A stretch of 64,000 bases of DNA from SHZI01 sp041396045 (GCA_041396045.1 JAWKZI010000004.1:62001-126000), one strand, 5' to 3'; positions 48,308 through 59,091 are shown, counted from the stretch's first letter. A program made the numbers and translations. The notes: generated by a model not told the origin, from the sequence alone.

Positions 48308-49922
48308 ACTCATCGACAACCTGGCTGAGACCACGGCATCGGCCCGGAACCCGCGAACCGATCTGGAAGTGCCCGGGGGTATCGCCCCTGATGCCACCAG
48401 CACCAGTGCCATGCAATCGGTGCCGGCAGCTTCGGTACCTCCCGAGGTCCGACGCTTCGTACTGCCCTTTGCCTTTGCCAAACGTCACGGCGTACTGATC
48501 AATGGCCTGCTCGATGGCGTGCCACTGACCATCGTTCGGTCCGACGCGAAACTGACAGCGATCTCGGAAGTCCGGCGCTTTGTCGATGGCCCGATCAAGC
48601 TGCAGGTGGTACCGCCTGCAGAATTCGATCGCCAGCTTCAGCAGACCTACGAGCGCGAATCGAACAACACCATGCAGATGGTCGACGGCCTCGGCGAAGA
48701 CACCGACCTGTTTCGCGTGGCGCAGGACCTGCCTGAACCTTCCGACCTGCTGGAGAGTGACGACGACGCGCCGATCATCCGGCTGATCAATGCGCTGCTG
48801 ACGTCTGCCGTCAAGGAAAATGCCTCCGACATCCATATCGAACCCTTTGAGAACCGGCTTGTAGTCCGCTTCAGGGTTGACGGTGTTCTGCGCGAGGTAC
48901 TGCAGTCACGACGCGCAGTGGCGCCATTGGTGGTCTCGCGCATCAAGGTCATGTCGAAGCTTGATATTGCCGAGAAACGTCTGCCGCAGGATGGCCGGTT
49001 TTCCCTGCGGATCGCCGGCCGGGCGGTGGATGTACGGGTATCAACCATGCCGTCCGGACATGGCGAACGGGTGGTACTGCGTCTCCTCGACAAACATGCC
49101 GGTCGCCTGGAACTTGAAAATCTGGGGATGGACGCTGATACCAACAAGATTATCGGTGGCCTGATTCACAAACCGCACGGCATCATCCTGGTGACGGGCC
49201 CCACCGGTTCCGGCAAGACGACGACGCTGTATGCCGCGCTCGAGCGGATCAACGACAACACGCGCAATATCATGACCGTGGAAGATCCGATCGAGTATTA
49301 CATCGACGGCATCGGCCAGTCGCAGGTCAATACCAAGGCTGACATGACTTTCGCCCGCGGCCTTCGGGCGATCCTGCGCCAGGATCCGGACGTGGTCATG
49401 GTCGGCGAGATCCGCGATCTCGAAACGGCAGAGATTGCCGTTCAGGCCAGCCTGACCGGTCACCTGGTGTTGTCCACTCTGCATACCAATACGGCAGTCG
49501 GCGCCGTAACCCGCTTGCGCGATATGGGCGTCGAACCGTTTTTGCTGTCATCCAGCCTGATCGGCGTCCTCGCGCAGCGCCTGGTCAGGGTTCTGGACCC
49601 CGCAATCAAGACCAGCTATCCCGCTCGCGACTATGAGTGCAGCACCCTGGGCGTAGATCCCGCCAATCCGCCCATGCTGTATCGCCCGGATGAGGAAGCG
49701 ATGCAGGCTGGCGGCGCCGGCTATAAAGGCCGTACCGGTATTTATGAACTTGTCAGCATCGACGACGAACTGCGAACCATGATCCACGACGGTGCCGGCG
49801 AACACCAACTTGAGCGCTACGCGCGCACCCGGGGCCCTAGCATTCGCGACGATGGCCTCCGCAAGGCCCTGGCTGGCGTGACGACCCTGGAAGAGGTTCT
49901 GCGCGTCACCCGTTCCGATTAG
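48288..49922 (+). CDS. gspE: Type II secretion ATPase GspE, tetracysteine zinc motif absent
   Basis: Cytoplasmic ATPase powering pseudopilus assembly. About 544 residues from the GTG at 48288 (AAGGG upstream; overlaps gspD). Seen: N1E region (PFAFAKRHGVLINGLLDGVP), N2E with RLINALLTSAVKENASDIHI, Walker A GPTGSGKTTTLY (residues about 304-315), Asp box VEDPIEYYIDGIGQSQVN, Walker B DPDVVMVGEIRD, and His box TGHLVLSTLHTNTA. The family's CxxC...CxxC zinc-binding segment should follow QRLVR, but here it reads VLDPAIK and EAMQAGGAGYKG, leaving only one Cys (YECSTLG). The ATPase core appears intact. Confidence 0.94.
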   Translation: MNPAGPELIDNLAETTASARNPRTDLEVPGGIAPDATSTSAMQSVPAASVPPEVRRFVLPFAFAKRHGVLINGLLDGVPLTIVRSDAKLTAISEVRRFVDGPIKLQVVPPAEFDRQLQQTYERESNNTMQMVDGLGEDTDLFRVAQDLPEPSDLLESDDDAPIIRLINALLTSAVKENASDIHIEPFENRLVVRFRVDGVLREVLQSRRAVAPLVVSRIKVMSKLDIAEKRLPQDGRFSLRIAGRAVDVRVSTMPSGHGERVVLRLLDKHAGRLELENLGMDADTNKIIGGLIHKPHGIILVTGPTGSGKTTTLYAALERINDNTRNIMTVEDPIEYYIDGIGQSQVNTKADMTFARGLRAILRQDPDVVMVGEIRDLETAEIAVQASLTGHLVLSTLHTNTAVGAVTRLRDMGVEPFLLSSSLIGVLAQRLVRVLDPAIKTSYPARDYECSTLGVDPANPPMLYRPDEEAMQAGGAGYKGRTGIYELVSIDDELRTMIHDGAGEHQLERYARTRGPSIRDDGLRKALAGVTTLEEVLRVTRSD

Positions 49923-49948
49923 ATGCGTTCTCCTGGACCGGAAGGCTG

Positions 49949-51162
49949 ATGGGCGCATTTGAGTACACTGCAGTTGATGCCGGCGGCAAGGAAAGCCGTG
50001 GAATTCTTGAAGGTGACACCGCGCGTCAGGTGCGCCAGCTACTGCGCGAACGCCAACTGCTGCCATTGACAGTAACGGAAGTTGCCGAACGCGAAGCCAC
50101 CCGGCAGAGGTCCTTCACAATCCGGCCCACCATGTCGGCCAACGACCTGGCGCTTGTCACCCGACAACTGGCTACCCTCGTGCAATCTGCATTGCCCCTG
50201 GAGGAAGCCCTGCTCGCTGTATCGGAACAGACCGAAACACCGCGGGTCAAAAGCGTATTGATCGGCGTGCGCTCGAAGGTCATGGAAGGCCATACGCTGG
50301 CGGATGGCTTTGGCGAGTTTCCCAAGGCGTTCCCGGAGATCTATCGGGCGACCGTGTCGGCCGGCGAACAGTCCGGTCATCTGGACGCCGTCCTTGAGCG
50401 CCTCGCGGACTACACCGAAGGCCGGCAGGCGCTGCGCCAGAAAATCCAGAATGCAATGATCTATCCGATCGTACTCACCGTGCTTGCACTGATGATCGTC
50501 AGCGGCATGCTCGTGTATGTCGTGCCGAAGGTGGTTGGGGTCTTCTCGAATACCGGCAAAGAACTGCCCGGACTCACTGTATTTCTGATTGCCCTCAGTG
50601 ACTTTCTGCGCGACTACGGCCTCGCACTGCTGGCAGCCATCGTAATCGCGATCATTGCCGCGCGTCGGGCCTTGCGTAATCCGGGGCCCAGACGCTGGCT
50701 GGACAAGCTGCTGCTGCGAGTACCGCTGGTGGCCAAGCTGGTGCGCGGCTCCAACACAGCGCGCTTTACCCGGACGCTGAGCATCCTGACCGGCAGTGGC
50801 GTTCCGGTTCTGGAAGCGTTGCGCATCTCGGCGGGGGTGGTCACGAATGTGCCCATGCGCGAGGCGGTGGAAGGTGCAGCCGAGCGCGTGCGCGAAGGTG
50901 CACCGATCGGCAAGTCCCTGGCAGTCGGGGGTTACTTTCCACCCATCTGCGTACACCTGATCTCCAGCGGCGAAGCCAGTGGCGAACTCGACTCGATGCT
51001 GGCCAGGCTGCCGCCAACCAGGAACGCGAGATGGACGGACTCATCGCAGCGCTGCTCGGCATCCTGGAACCTGCACTTATAGTCACCATGGGCGTAATCG
51101 TACTGATTATCGTTCTGGCCATTCTCATGCCGATTTTCGAGCTGAATCAGTTGGTTAAATAA
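49949..51162 (+). CDS. gspF: Type II secretion inner-membrane platform protein GspF, one deletion near 51006
   Basis: Polytopic core of the T2SS platform. It starts MGAFEYTAVDAGGKESRGIL, then MSANDLALVTRQLATLVQSA and LPLEEALLAVSEQT (first T2SSF domain), helices ALMIVSGMLVYVVPKVVGVF and LALLAAIVIAIIAARRAL, and the second domain (RFTRTLSILTGSGVPVLEAL, ISSGEASGELDSML). After SMLAR one base is missing; in the next frame it continues NQEREMDGLIAALLGILEPA, then LIVTMGVIVLIIVLAILMPI to FELNQLVK. About 404 residues repaired, normal. No gspG follows, so the remaining gsp genes must be elsewhere. Confidence 0.94.
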
Positions 51163-51281
51163 AGCCCCGGAACCAGTGGCGGAAACAGTTCACGAAATGC
51201 AGAAATTGGGATTGTGTTCGTGGATCGAGGTGATTATAAAAACGGCGTCGGCGTTACTCCTTCAACATAAGGATTGACCAA

Positions 51282-51626
51282 ATGAGACGCAAAGCGGTTG
51301 TACAGGCCAAAGCCCGCAGGGGTCCGCCACCCGAACCATCGGGACGAGATCACTTCGATTCCGGCTTCGATAGCGACGACGATAACAGTGTCGACGATGA
51401 CGACAGTGATGACTCGCTCGAAACTGACGCAGATATTGGCGAGGGCATTTCCGACAACGTCGGCGAACAGTCAATCGAGATCAATGTCGAAAACCTGATC
51501 GCTGAACTGGAAGCGGAATCCCATCGGGGCCGCAAGCCGGACGTACATTGCGCAAGGCAGAAGCTTGAAGACTACCTTGAGCGCAAACGTACTGCGCGCG
51601 ATCTCGAGGACTTCGACGACTGGTGA
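51282..51626 (+). CDS. Acidic small protein, PA3496-like C-terminus
   Basis: A 114-residue protein. After a basic N-terminus (MRRKAVVQAKARRG) comes an Asp/Ser-rich stretch with runs of acidic residues at about 30-55. The C-terminus CARQKLEDYLERKRTARDLEDFDDW resembles the A-R-R-K-L-E-D-Y-x-E-x-(R/K)-x-L-x-x-x-L-x-D-F tail of the PA3496 family of putative envelope-integrity proteins. AAGGA lies eight bases before the ATG. Function unknown. Confidence 0.6.
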   Translation: MRRKAVVQAKARRGPPPEPSGRDHFDSGFDSDDDNSVDDDDSDDSLETDADIGEGISDNVGEQSIEINVENLIAELEAESHRGRKPDVHCARQKLEDYLERKRTARDLEDFDDW

Positions 51627-51773
51627 GTGCTACCGGCGGTTTCAGGCATGAAGCCGTCTGACAGCGCCTTGCACTGATTCCAGCGCACAGGCTGCTGCTA
51701 CGCTCCTTGCGGCCCGCGTCGCGCAGGTCGCATTATCCCTTTGCCATACTGCTTGTTGAATACAGGTGAAGGG

Positions 51774-52286
51774 ATGATCGCTCAGTCCGCGCGAACCGGT
51801 GTCGCGACTGCTCTGCTTTGCGGCAGCATGCTGGCCTTCGGTGCCTTTGCTGCCGATACATCAGCCTCCGATGCTTCAGCTTCCAGCCAGACAGCCGCAG
51901 CCGTGGCAGGCAACTGGCTGACGGAACCCCGGGACGGCATCATCCAGCTCAGCGTGAGTGCCGACGGTAGCCTTGAGGGCCGCATCGTCGGTGGCAACGC
52001 GCCACAACGCACAGACGAAAAAAACCCCGATCCTGCACTCCGCTCAAAGCTGCTGCGCGGCCAGGTCATCGTGCACGACATGAAGTACGACGGCGACAGC
52101 AGCTGGTCGGGCGGCACCATTTACGATCCTGACTCGGGTCGAACCTACCGTTGCAACATGACCCTGATCGGCAACGATCAGCTCAAGGTGCGCGGCTATA
52201 TCGGATTCTCCTTGCTGGGCCGCACCCAGTTATGGACACGCTATACCGGTGAGTCTCTGGACTTGCCACCTGCCACGGACAAATGA
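51774..52286 (+). CDS. DUF2147-family exported protein
   Basis: A 170-residue exported protein. The signal peptide (TALLCGSMLAFGAFAAD) is followed by a Ser/Ala linker, then the DUF2147 domain: VAGNWLTEPRDGIIQLSVSA, LEGRIVGG, KNPDPALRSKLLRGQVIVHD, GGTIYDPDSGRTYRCNMTLI and KVRGYIGFSLLGRTQLWTRY. The family forms a lipocalin-like small barrel of unknown ligand. Start at the ATG at 51774. It overlaps the FadL-like gene by four bases (ATGA), so a joint role in lipid or hydrocarbon handling is possible but inferred. Confidence 0.85.
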   Translation: MIAQSARTGVATALLCGSMLAFGAFAADTSASDASASSQTAAAVAGNWLTEPRDGIIQLSVSADGSLEGRIVGGNAPQRTDEKNPDPALRSKLLRGQVIVHDMKYDGDSSWSGGTIYDPDSGRTYRCNMTLIGNDQLKVRGYIGFSLLGRTQLWTRYTGESLDLPPATDK

Positions 52287-53714
52287 TCATGGCTGTTAAC
52301 CGAAAACTGTCACAGATCACATTACTGGCAGGTACCTCCCTGGCGATGCTGGCCTCAACCGGGCTGGCCTATGGCTCCGGATTCGAGCTGCAGGAACAGA
52401 GCGCCAGCGGGATGGGGAATGCGTTTGCCGGCGGCGCAGCGATCGCGCAGGACGCCAGCACGATCTACACGAATCCGGCCGGTATGGTCCGCCTGCCCGG
52501 TTGGCAAACTTCGGTCGCAACCAGCCTGATCTGTCCGTCGTTCAAACTCCTGGATGACAAATCCCAATCCCAACCGGCCGCTGGCCAAGCTTTGGGTGGC
52601 ACTGGCGGCGACGCTGGCTCATGCGCCGCTGTCCCCGCGTTATATCTTTCTGTACCTGCCAGCGAACGCTTGTGGGCTGGTGTCGGCGTGAACGCACCCT
52701 TTGGCCTGGAGACCGACTACCACCCGGACTGGCTCGGCCGTTTTCAAGCCATTGAGTCCAAAGTTGAGACAGTCAACATCAATCCGGCGTTGGCATTTCG
52801 ACTGAACGATCACGTGGCCTTGGGATTTGGCATCAGCTGGCAGTACATCGACGCAAAGCTGACCAGCCAAGTCAATTACGGCGGTGCGGTATTGCAGGGC
52901 GTCGAACAGGGCGTTGCCAATGGCGATATTCCACCATCGGCGGTGCCCGATCTTTTTGCCTCGGCGCTGGGGCTGGAGAGTGCGGCAAAAATCAAGGGCA
53001 ACGACAGTACGTGGGGCTGGAATATTGGTGCGCTGATCACGCTGAATCCGGAAACCCGTATAGGCCTGCAATACCGCTCGAAAATTGACTACAAAGTCAG
53101 CGGGACCGCCAGCTTCAACAACCCGCCCCTGGGTCCACTTCCACCACTTGTGGAACCGTATGGTGACGCGGTTACCTCTGCGATCAACAACGGGCTGCTG
53201 GCCAGCGGGCCGGTTACGCTGAAACTTGAACTGCCGGAGTCTGCAAATTTCTCGGTGGTTCGTGATCTGGACACGCGGTGGCAAGTGATGGCCGACGTCC
53301 AGTACACGGGCTGGAGCAGCGTGGAAGCCCCTGACGATCGTGAGGGCGGACAGCTCGGTACTGATCAATACGCCAGAGAACTTCCGTGATACCTGGCGTT
53401 ATTCGCTGGGTGGCAGTTTTGAAGTCAACGACAAATGGACGCTGCGTAGCGGAGTGGCCTTCGACAAGTCGCCCGTCCGCGATACGGAACGCACGCCGCG
53501 CCTGCCCGATAACGACCGTCGATGGATATCATTTGGTGCGCAGTACCGGTACTCGCCCAGCCTGTCGCTCGATGCAGCCTATACGCACATCTATATCAGC
53601 ACCACGCATATCAGTCAGGATGCGGGCGATGTAGAGGCCAATGGGCTCGTGGACGGCGGCTATCACAGCAATGCGAACATGTTTGCTGTGCAGCTGAATT
53701 ACCGGTTTCAGTAA
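52283..53714 (+). CDS. FadL/OmpP1-family outer-membrane transporter, one indel near 53340-53385
   Basis: Hydrophobic-compound channel of the outer membrane. Signal peptide (ITLLAGTSLAMLASTGLAYG), then the FadL N-terminal plug signature GFELQEQSASGMGNAFAGGA, AIAQDASTIYTNPAGMVRLP, APFGLETDYHPDWLGRFQAI, IESKVETVNINPALAFRLN, and the C-terminal barrel TWRYSLGGSFEVNDKWTLRS, GVAFDKSPVRD, RWISFGAQYRYSPSLSLDAA ending NYRFQ. The frame shifts between SVEAPDDREG and SVLINTPENFRDTWRYS. The total length, 1432 bases, is one base off a multiple of three. The start may be the ATG at 52283 or 52289. Confidence 0.92.
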
Positions 53715-53813
53715 AGGCACTGGCTCTGCGCCGATTTCCGGGCGTCCGGTGATTGGGCGGTCCGTAGTTGATCGGACTTGCTGTCCGGGGTCAGTGCGGC
53801 GGCTGGAGCGCGC

Positions 53814-53928
53814 GGGGGGTTAGTCGACGGGCCGTTCGCTGCGGCCATCCATGGCCTCGCTCTCTAACTCGGACTGGCGCCGGGCTGTCCTGCCCGGCTG
53901 GTCCTGCAAACCCGCCGACTAACCCCGC
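53814..53928 (+). repeat. Structured dispersed repeat, copy B
   Basis: Terminal arms ggggttagtcgacggg (53816-53831) and cccgccgactaacccc (53911-53926) are inverted with one mismatch. Core at 53832-53911: cgttcgctgcggccatcc, atggcc, gccgggctgtcctgcccggc, as in copy A. The arms differ in sequence from those of copy A but keep pairing. It lies between the convergent fadL-like and ompA-like genes. Confidence 0.65.
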
Positions 53929-53980
53929 ACCCCAGCCGCTGTGTACTGTGAGCGTGGTTCCATCTGCCGCCGCGCTGAAA

Positions 53981-54015
53981 CAAGAAAGGCCCTGATCACT
54001 GAGTGATCAGGGCCT
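53981..54015 (-). terminator. Rho-independent terminator downstream of the OmpA-like gene
   Basis: Perfect stem aggccctgatca/tgatcagggcct with a five-base loop. On the minus strand the stem is followed by TTTCTTG. It lies 44 bases beyond the ompA-like stop and could also stop transcription from the opposite side. Confidence 0.75.
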
Positions 54016-54058
54016 GTTGTATCGCCCGGATTACGGGCGGAACGGTGCGAGTCGGGTT

Positions 54059-55120
54059 TTAGCCGGCGTCGCAGTCCGTCCGGCGCAGAACCACACGTCG
54101 GTTCAGTGCGCGGCCTTCCTTCGTTTTGTTATCCGCAACCGGCTGGGTCTCGCCGGCGCCGGACACAACCAGCCGACCACCGCCGACGCCCTTCGCTGCC
54201 AGATAATCGGCGACGGCCTGGGCACGACGCTCGGACAACTTCTGGTTGTAACCTTCCTCGCCCGTGCTGTCCGTGTGCCCGATGACCGAGCCAGACACAA
54301 ACTTGAGCTTGGTCAGCGTCTCGACCAACTCGTCCAGCGTCGCTTTGTCCTCATCGGTGAGCTTCGCAGAGTCGGAAGCGAAGTGAACCTGGCGGACAAC
54401 GTCACAGGTACAACCATTGGCCCCGACGCGCTCGCCCTTCGGCGTATTCGGGCATTGATCGGCAGTGTCAGGCACGCCATCGCCGTCGCTATCAACCGGC
54501 GGCGCTGGTCGCGGCGGTGGGGGCGGCGGCGCGGCAACAGCAGCAGCAACCACTGGCGCGGCGACAGCCACCGGCGTGGGCTTGCTGCCCAGGGCAACGC
54601 TGAACCCGGCGTTGACCAGAACGTCGGTCAGGCTGCTGGATGCATCCTGATAACGGCCCAGAACCTCGGTTCGCAGCGAGAGCCTGCTGCCCCACAGTCG
54701 CGTCAGGGCACCAACACCGAGCTGGGCCTGGAAGTCATCATGGTCCGCATTGCCGATGTTCGTATTCACGACACCGACACCCGCCAATATGTACGGTGAA
54801 AAGAGACCAGACCGGTTGTAGAGATTTATCAGATTGAGGTTGACCGCCGACTGATCCTGATCCGGAAAGCCGCTGTCGCCGTCCAGGTTCAGCCGCTGGA
54901 AGTCCAATTCAACGTTGAAGTGTTCGCTCAAGGCGTAGCCGAAGCCGACCAGGCCACCGGCCACCTTGTCGTCAACATTCCGGTCACCGTCTGCACCAAT
55001 GTAGGTGCCGAGGCCCTTGACGTAGGCCTGGCCGACGTCCTCGGCGGCCTGCCCCTGCACCTGACCGAAGAGTAAGGCAGCACCAAGTAGTGCGCTGCTA
55101 ATAGCCGTGTTTCGCCGCAT
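54059..55120 (-). CDS. OmpA-family outer-membrane protein
   Basis: A 353-residue protein. Signal peptide (MRRNTAISSALLGAALLFGQ), an eight-stranded barrel (DKVAGGLVGFGYALSEHFNV, NLINLYNRSGLFSPYILAGV), a Pro/Ala hinge (APPPPPPRPAPP) with a thrombospondin-3-like Ca-binding repeat (DSDGDGVPDTADQCPNTPKG), and a C-terminal peptidoglycan-binding OmpA domain (VHFASDSAKLTDEDKATLDE, VIGHTDSTGEEGYNQKLSER, RAQAVADYLAAKGV, NRRVVL). The layout is OprF-like. Start at the ATG at 55120, with AAAGGGA upstream. Confidence 0.95.
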   Translation of the reverse strand: MRRNTAISSALLGAALLFGQVQGQAAEDVGQAYVKGLGTYIGADGDRNVDDKVAGGLVGFGYALSEHFNVELDFQRLNLDGDSGFPDQDQSAVNLNLINLYNRSGLFSPYILAGVGVVNTNIGNADHDDFQAQLGVGALTRLWGSRLSLRTEVLGRYQDASSSLTDVLVNAGFSVALGSKPTPVAVAAPVVAAAVAAPPPPPPRPAPPVDSDGDGVPDTADQCPNTPKGERVGANGCTCDVVRQVHFASDSAKLTDEDKATLDELVETLTKLKFVSGSVIGHTDSTGEEGYNQKLSERRAQAVADYLAAKGVGGGRLVVSGAGETQPVADNKTKEGRALNRRVVLRRTDCDAG

Positions 55121-55414
55121 ATTGGTATCCCTTTGAAATTTATCTGATTCTGGTTTCTGCAGGATGCTGAAACTATGTTGCATATTAACATATTTCAACC
55201 CCAAGTGTCATGTCAGTAGCAGTTTCAGTCGTTGCGGCTTGGCAACAGACCCTGGTTTAACTGGCTTGAACCCGGGTCGCGACCCGATCGGCGATGGTTA
55301 AGACACAGCACTGTAGTTTCCTGGCCCAGCGGGGAACGTGACCCGCTTCAACGCCCATGGCCATCGCGCCATCTACGCTGCCTGCTCAGGGTCGGGCAAT
55401 GGATTTGGGGCGAC

Positions 55415-55993
55415 ATGCGGGCATCAACGACGGTTCGAAGCTTCCGCGCACAGCGCGGTTTCACGTTTGGCGAAGTACTGGCAACTCTTGGGGTGCTGGG
55501 CGTCAGCCTTTCACTTGTGGTACCCAGCATGGAAAGTGTGACCCGCGATAACCAGCGCGCGGATGGCATCAATGCGCTGGTAGGCACCCTGCACGCAGCT
55601 CGCAACGAGGCCATCACCCGCAATGTCGCCGTGGTCGTCTGCCCCAGCGCGGATGGCCGGCAATGCACCAGAGCTGACTGGGATTCGGGCTGGATCCGCT
55701 TTGCTGATCTGAATGGTGACTACCGTGCAGACCCCGATGAGACCGTATCGGGCGTTTCTCCCGCAGTTCCCGGCTTGCGCATTCAGAGTGAGGCTTTCCG
55801 GACCGCAACGGGTTTCAGCGCTACCGGCCGGACTGTCAGCCCCGATGCTGACATGACGCCCGGCGGTGATTTCACCTTCTGCCAGGGTCAGGAAAGTGCT
55901 GATGCCCGGGTTCTGGTGCTGTCAGCCTTGGGCAATCCATCGCTGACCGATTTCCGGCTCGACGGTCGGGATCCTGACTGCTCAACCGGCTGA
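55415..55993 (+). CDS. GspH/FimT-family pseudopilin
   Basis: A 192-residue type IV pilin-like protein. A short basic leader ends at the prepilin peptidase site RG/FTFGEVLATLGVLGVSLS (Phe+1, Glu+5), followed by the hydrophobic helix and DGINALVGTLHAARNEAITR, the FimT/GspH signature. The C-terminal domain has VVVCPSADGRQCTRADWDSG, WIRFADLNGDYRADPDE, and paired Cys in the last third. It may be a minor pilin of a type IV pilus or of the T2SS encoded nearby; with no other pilin genes around, I cannot choose. Confidence 0.85.
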   Translation: MRASTTVRSFRAQRGFTFGEVLATLGVLGVSLSLVVPSMESVTRDNQRADGINALVGTLHAARNEAITRNVAVVVCPSADGRQCTRADWDSGWIRFADLNGDYRADPDETVSGVSPAVPGLRIQSEAFRTATGFSATGRTVSPDADMTPGGDFTFCQGQESADARVLVLSALGNPSLTDFRLDGRDPDCSTG

Positions 55994-56165
55994 CTTACCC
56001 GGCAGAATCAGCCATGATTTGTTGCCCTTGTGCAACAGTTTGTTGTGAGACGGATTGCCTACGCGCTTTGGCTGTGGTTACTATTCCGCAGAGGCTTAAG
56101 GGGCGTGCTTCGACAAGAAGTGTCTTTGCACAAGACTAATATCCGTTACGGGGGTATCTATCGCA

Positions 56166-59070
56166 ATGAGCGGCACCAATCAGTCTGGCCGAAAAAAGGT
56201 CCTGGCAATCGCGCGGTTCAGTGCGCGATGGTAACCGGCGCTGTTGCCGGAGTTCAGCAGGCAACACCTGCCCTTGCGCAGGACGGCGCGAGTGCTCCCC
56301 TTGAAGAATTTGTTGTAACCGGTTCGCGCATTCGCCGGGTCGACGCGGAAACCGCGAGCCCGGTGCAAGTTGTCACCGCTGAAGCCATTCAGCAAACCGG
56401 CGTGGTCACCATTGGCGAACTGATTCAGAAGCTGCCGTCCATTGGCGGCGCTGCGACCAACCCGGCGGTGAATAATGGCGGCGGTGATGGCGCCAGTAAC
56501 GTTGAACTCCGCGGCCTTGATGTCAAGCGCACGCTGGTACTGCTCAATGGTCGCCGCTATGGCGCGCTGGGCAATCTGTCGAGTGCCGTCGACATCAACT
56601 CCATTCCGGTTTCAATGATTGACCGGGTCGAGGTCCTTAAAGAGGGCGCCGGCGCAATCTACGGCTCGGACGCGATCGGCGGCGTGTGAACTTCATCACC
56701 AAGAAGTCGATGGATGGCGCCGAGGTCAGCGTGGACTACGGCGAGTCCAGCGAAAGGATGGCAAGCGCAAAGGCATTTCACTGTCCTGGGGCGCCACGAA
56801 TGACAACAGCAACCTGATACTGGGCTTCAACTACAACAAGCAGGACGAAATTTCAGCCGGTGATCGCGCTTTTCACGCAACGCGATTTACTTCTACGGCT
56901 CGGTATTTGAAGGTGGCTCCAGCCGGACACCAAGCGGCCGAATCTTTCTCGACACCCAAAGCGCGATAGATGCCGGCCTAGACGCCCAGTACGGCTGCAA
57001 CAGCATCACGCGTAGCCAGGGTGATGGCTCGGCGCTCGGTGACTACCGTTGCTACGTCAGCTCCGGCTCACCGAATGACTCCTACAACTACCAGCCGCTG
57101 AACCTGATCCTGACCCCACAGGGAGAGGGCCAGCGTGTTTGCGCTGGGCACGCACCAAGATCACCGACGATGTGGAGATGTACGCCGAGTTTCTCTACAA
57201 CCGCACGACATCCGGCTTTCAGATCGCCCCGCTGCCGTTCGACGCACGCAGCGACAACACCGTGATCTCGGCCGACAACATCTACAACCCCTTTGGCATC
57301 AGCTTTGGCGGCCAGGCCACCGACCCGATCACCGAAGAACTCCTCAATCCCAATGCCAGTTATCGCCTGGAAGCGCTCGGCAACCGGGCCAACAAGGTGG
57401 CAACCTGGCAGGGGCAGGTCCTTGGTGGATTGCGCGGCGCCCTGCTGGACACCGGCTGGAACTGGGATTTGAGCCTCGGCTACAGCCGACTTGATCAGGA
57501 CCGCAGTTACTCAGGCTATCCATTCAAATCCAGTTTCGCGAATGCCCTGGGGCCGTCCTTTCTCGACGGCAATGGCACACCGACCTGCGGCACACCTGGC
57601 GCACCGATTGCGGGATGCATTCCGCTCAATATCTTCAACCTGGCTGACCCCGGGCAGATTGGCGCCATCAAAGCCATCTCGGCCGTCTATCGGGATCAGT
57701 ACTCGTATTCAATGACTCAGGCAAACCTGGCGTTGAACGGCCCGGTCTTCACCATGCCCGCTGGCGACGTTATGGGGGCGGTAGGCGTTGAATACCGCGA
57801 CCAGCGGGGTACCTTCGATGCTGACTTCCTCACCATATCGTCGCCACCGCTCTACAAGGATTGCCTGCTGGCCAGTGACACCTGCAGCGGCAATCAGGAT
57901 GGCTCGTATGACGTGACTGAGGTGTATGGCGAGGTGCTGGTACCTTTAATGAAGGATGCGCCATTCGCCCGATCGCTGAATCTTACCGTCGGTCTTCGAT
58001 ACTCCGACTACTCCACCTTCGGCAGCACGACCAATACCAGCTTCAAGGTGGACTGGCGGCCGATCGATGACCTGCTGGTGCGGGCCTCGTACGCCGATGT
58101 CTTCCGCGCGCCGACGATCATCGAGTTGTACCAGGCGCCAACGGCAGACGCTGCCACCTTCACCGACCCCTGTGTGGGGCTTACTTCCGCCCAGCTGGCG
58201 GCCAATCCAAACTACGCCCTGGCCTGCCAGAACGTCACACCGGACTCCGGCTTTGCCCAACCCAATGCCCAGATTGACGGACTGCTGATCGGCGGCAACG
58301 TGCTGGGTGGAACGGGACTGGATCCTGAGGAAGGCGAGGCCTGGACCGTGGGCTTTGTCTACGAACCTGCAGCAGTCCGTGGCCTGTCGCTCAGCATTGA
58401 CTACTGGGATTACTCCATCGATGACATCATCACCCAGATCGATGTGAACACCACGGCCAACCTCTGCGTGGCTTCAGGAGCTCCCCAGTACTGCTCCCTC
58501 ATCAACCGCTTTGGTGATGGCACCATCCGGCAGATTCGGGAACCCACGGTGAACCTGGGCACGCTGGACACTAGTGGCGTCGATTTCAGTGCTGCCTATG
58601 TATTGCCCCAGTTTGATTTCGGGACAATCCGTGTGAGCCTGGATGCCACTTATACCGACAAGTACGACAGCACGGTGCCGGGCAACCCCGTTATCAAGGT
58701 GGCCGGAACCTACGACCGCCAGTACGGCAATATTGCAAAATGGCGAACATCGACCCAGTTGGGCTGGAAACTGCAGGACTGGGAAGCGCAGCTCTACTGG
58801 CGCTATATCGATTCGATCAAGCTGACCGACCCCGATGGGGCGCCAGGGATTCAGCCGGATCTCAATATCGCTTCGCAGAGCTACTTCGATCTGACCGCTG
58901 GTTATACGCTGGAAAGTACCAACACGAAGTTCCAGATCGGCATCAACAACATGTTCGACAACCAGCCGCCGATCCTGTACCAGAACAACGTGACCAATGC
59001 GAACACCGACGTAGAGACCTACGACACCATCGGTCGCTACTTCTTCGGTTCAATCGTGCAAAAGTTCTGA
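56166..59070 (+). CDS. TonB-dependent receptor, several frameshifts in the first third
   Basis: Outer-membrane active transporter. N-terminus MSGTNQSGRKKVLAIARFSA joined across an indel (about 56225) to MVTGAVAGVQQATPALAQDG, then TonB-box-like LEEFVVTGSRIRRVDAETAS and plug-domain blocks VVTIGELIQKLPSIGG, NVELRGLDVKRTLVLLNGRR, DINSIPVSMIDRVEVLKEGA and AIYGSDAIGGV. Further breaks occur at 56688 (one base missing before NFITKKSMDGAEVSVDYGES), about 56755, about 56880 and about 57130. From about 57155 the barrel is clean to the final FFGSIVQKF. Landmarks LRYSDYSTFGSTTNTSFKVD and RASYADVFRAPTIIELYQAP are typical. A strong terminator follows. Confidence 0.93.
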
Positions 59071-59091
59071 TCTCAGGCTTGGGCTCAGTAC

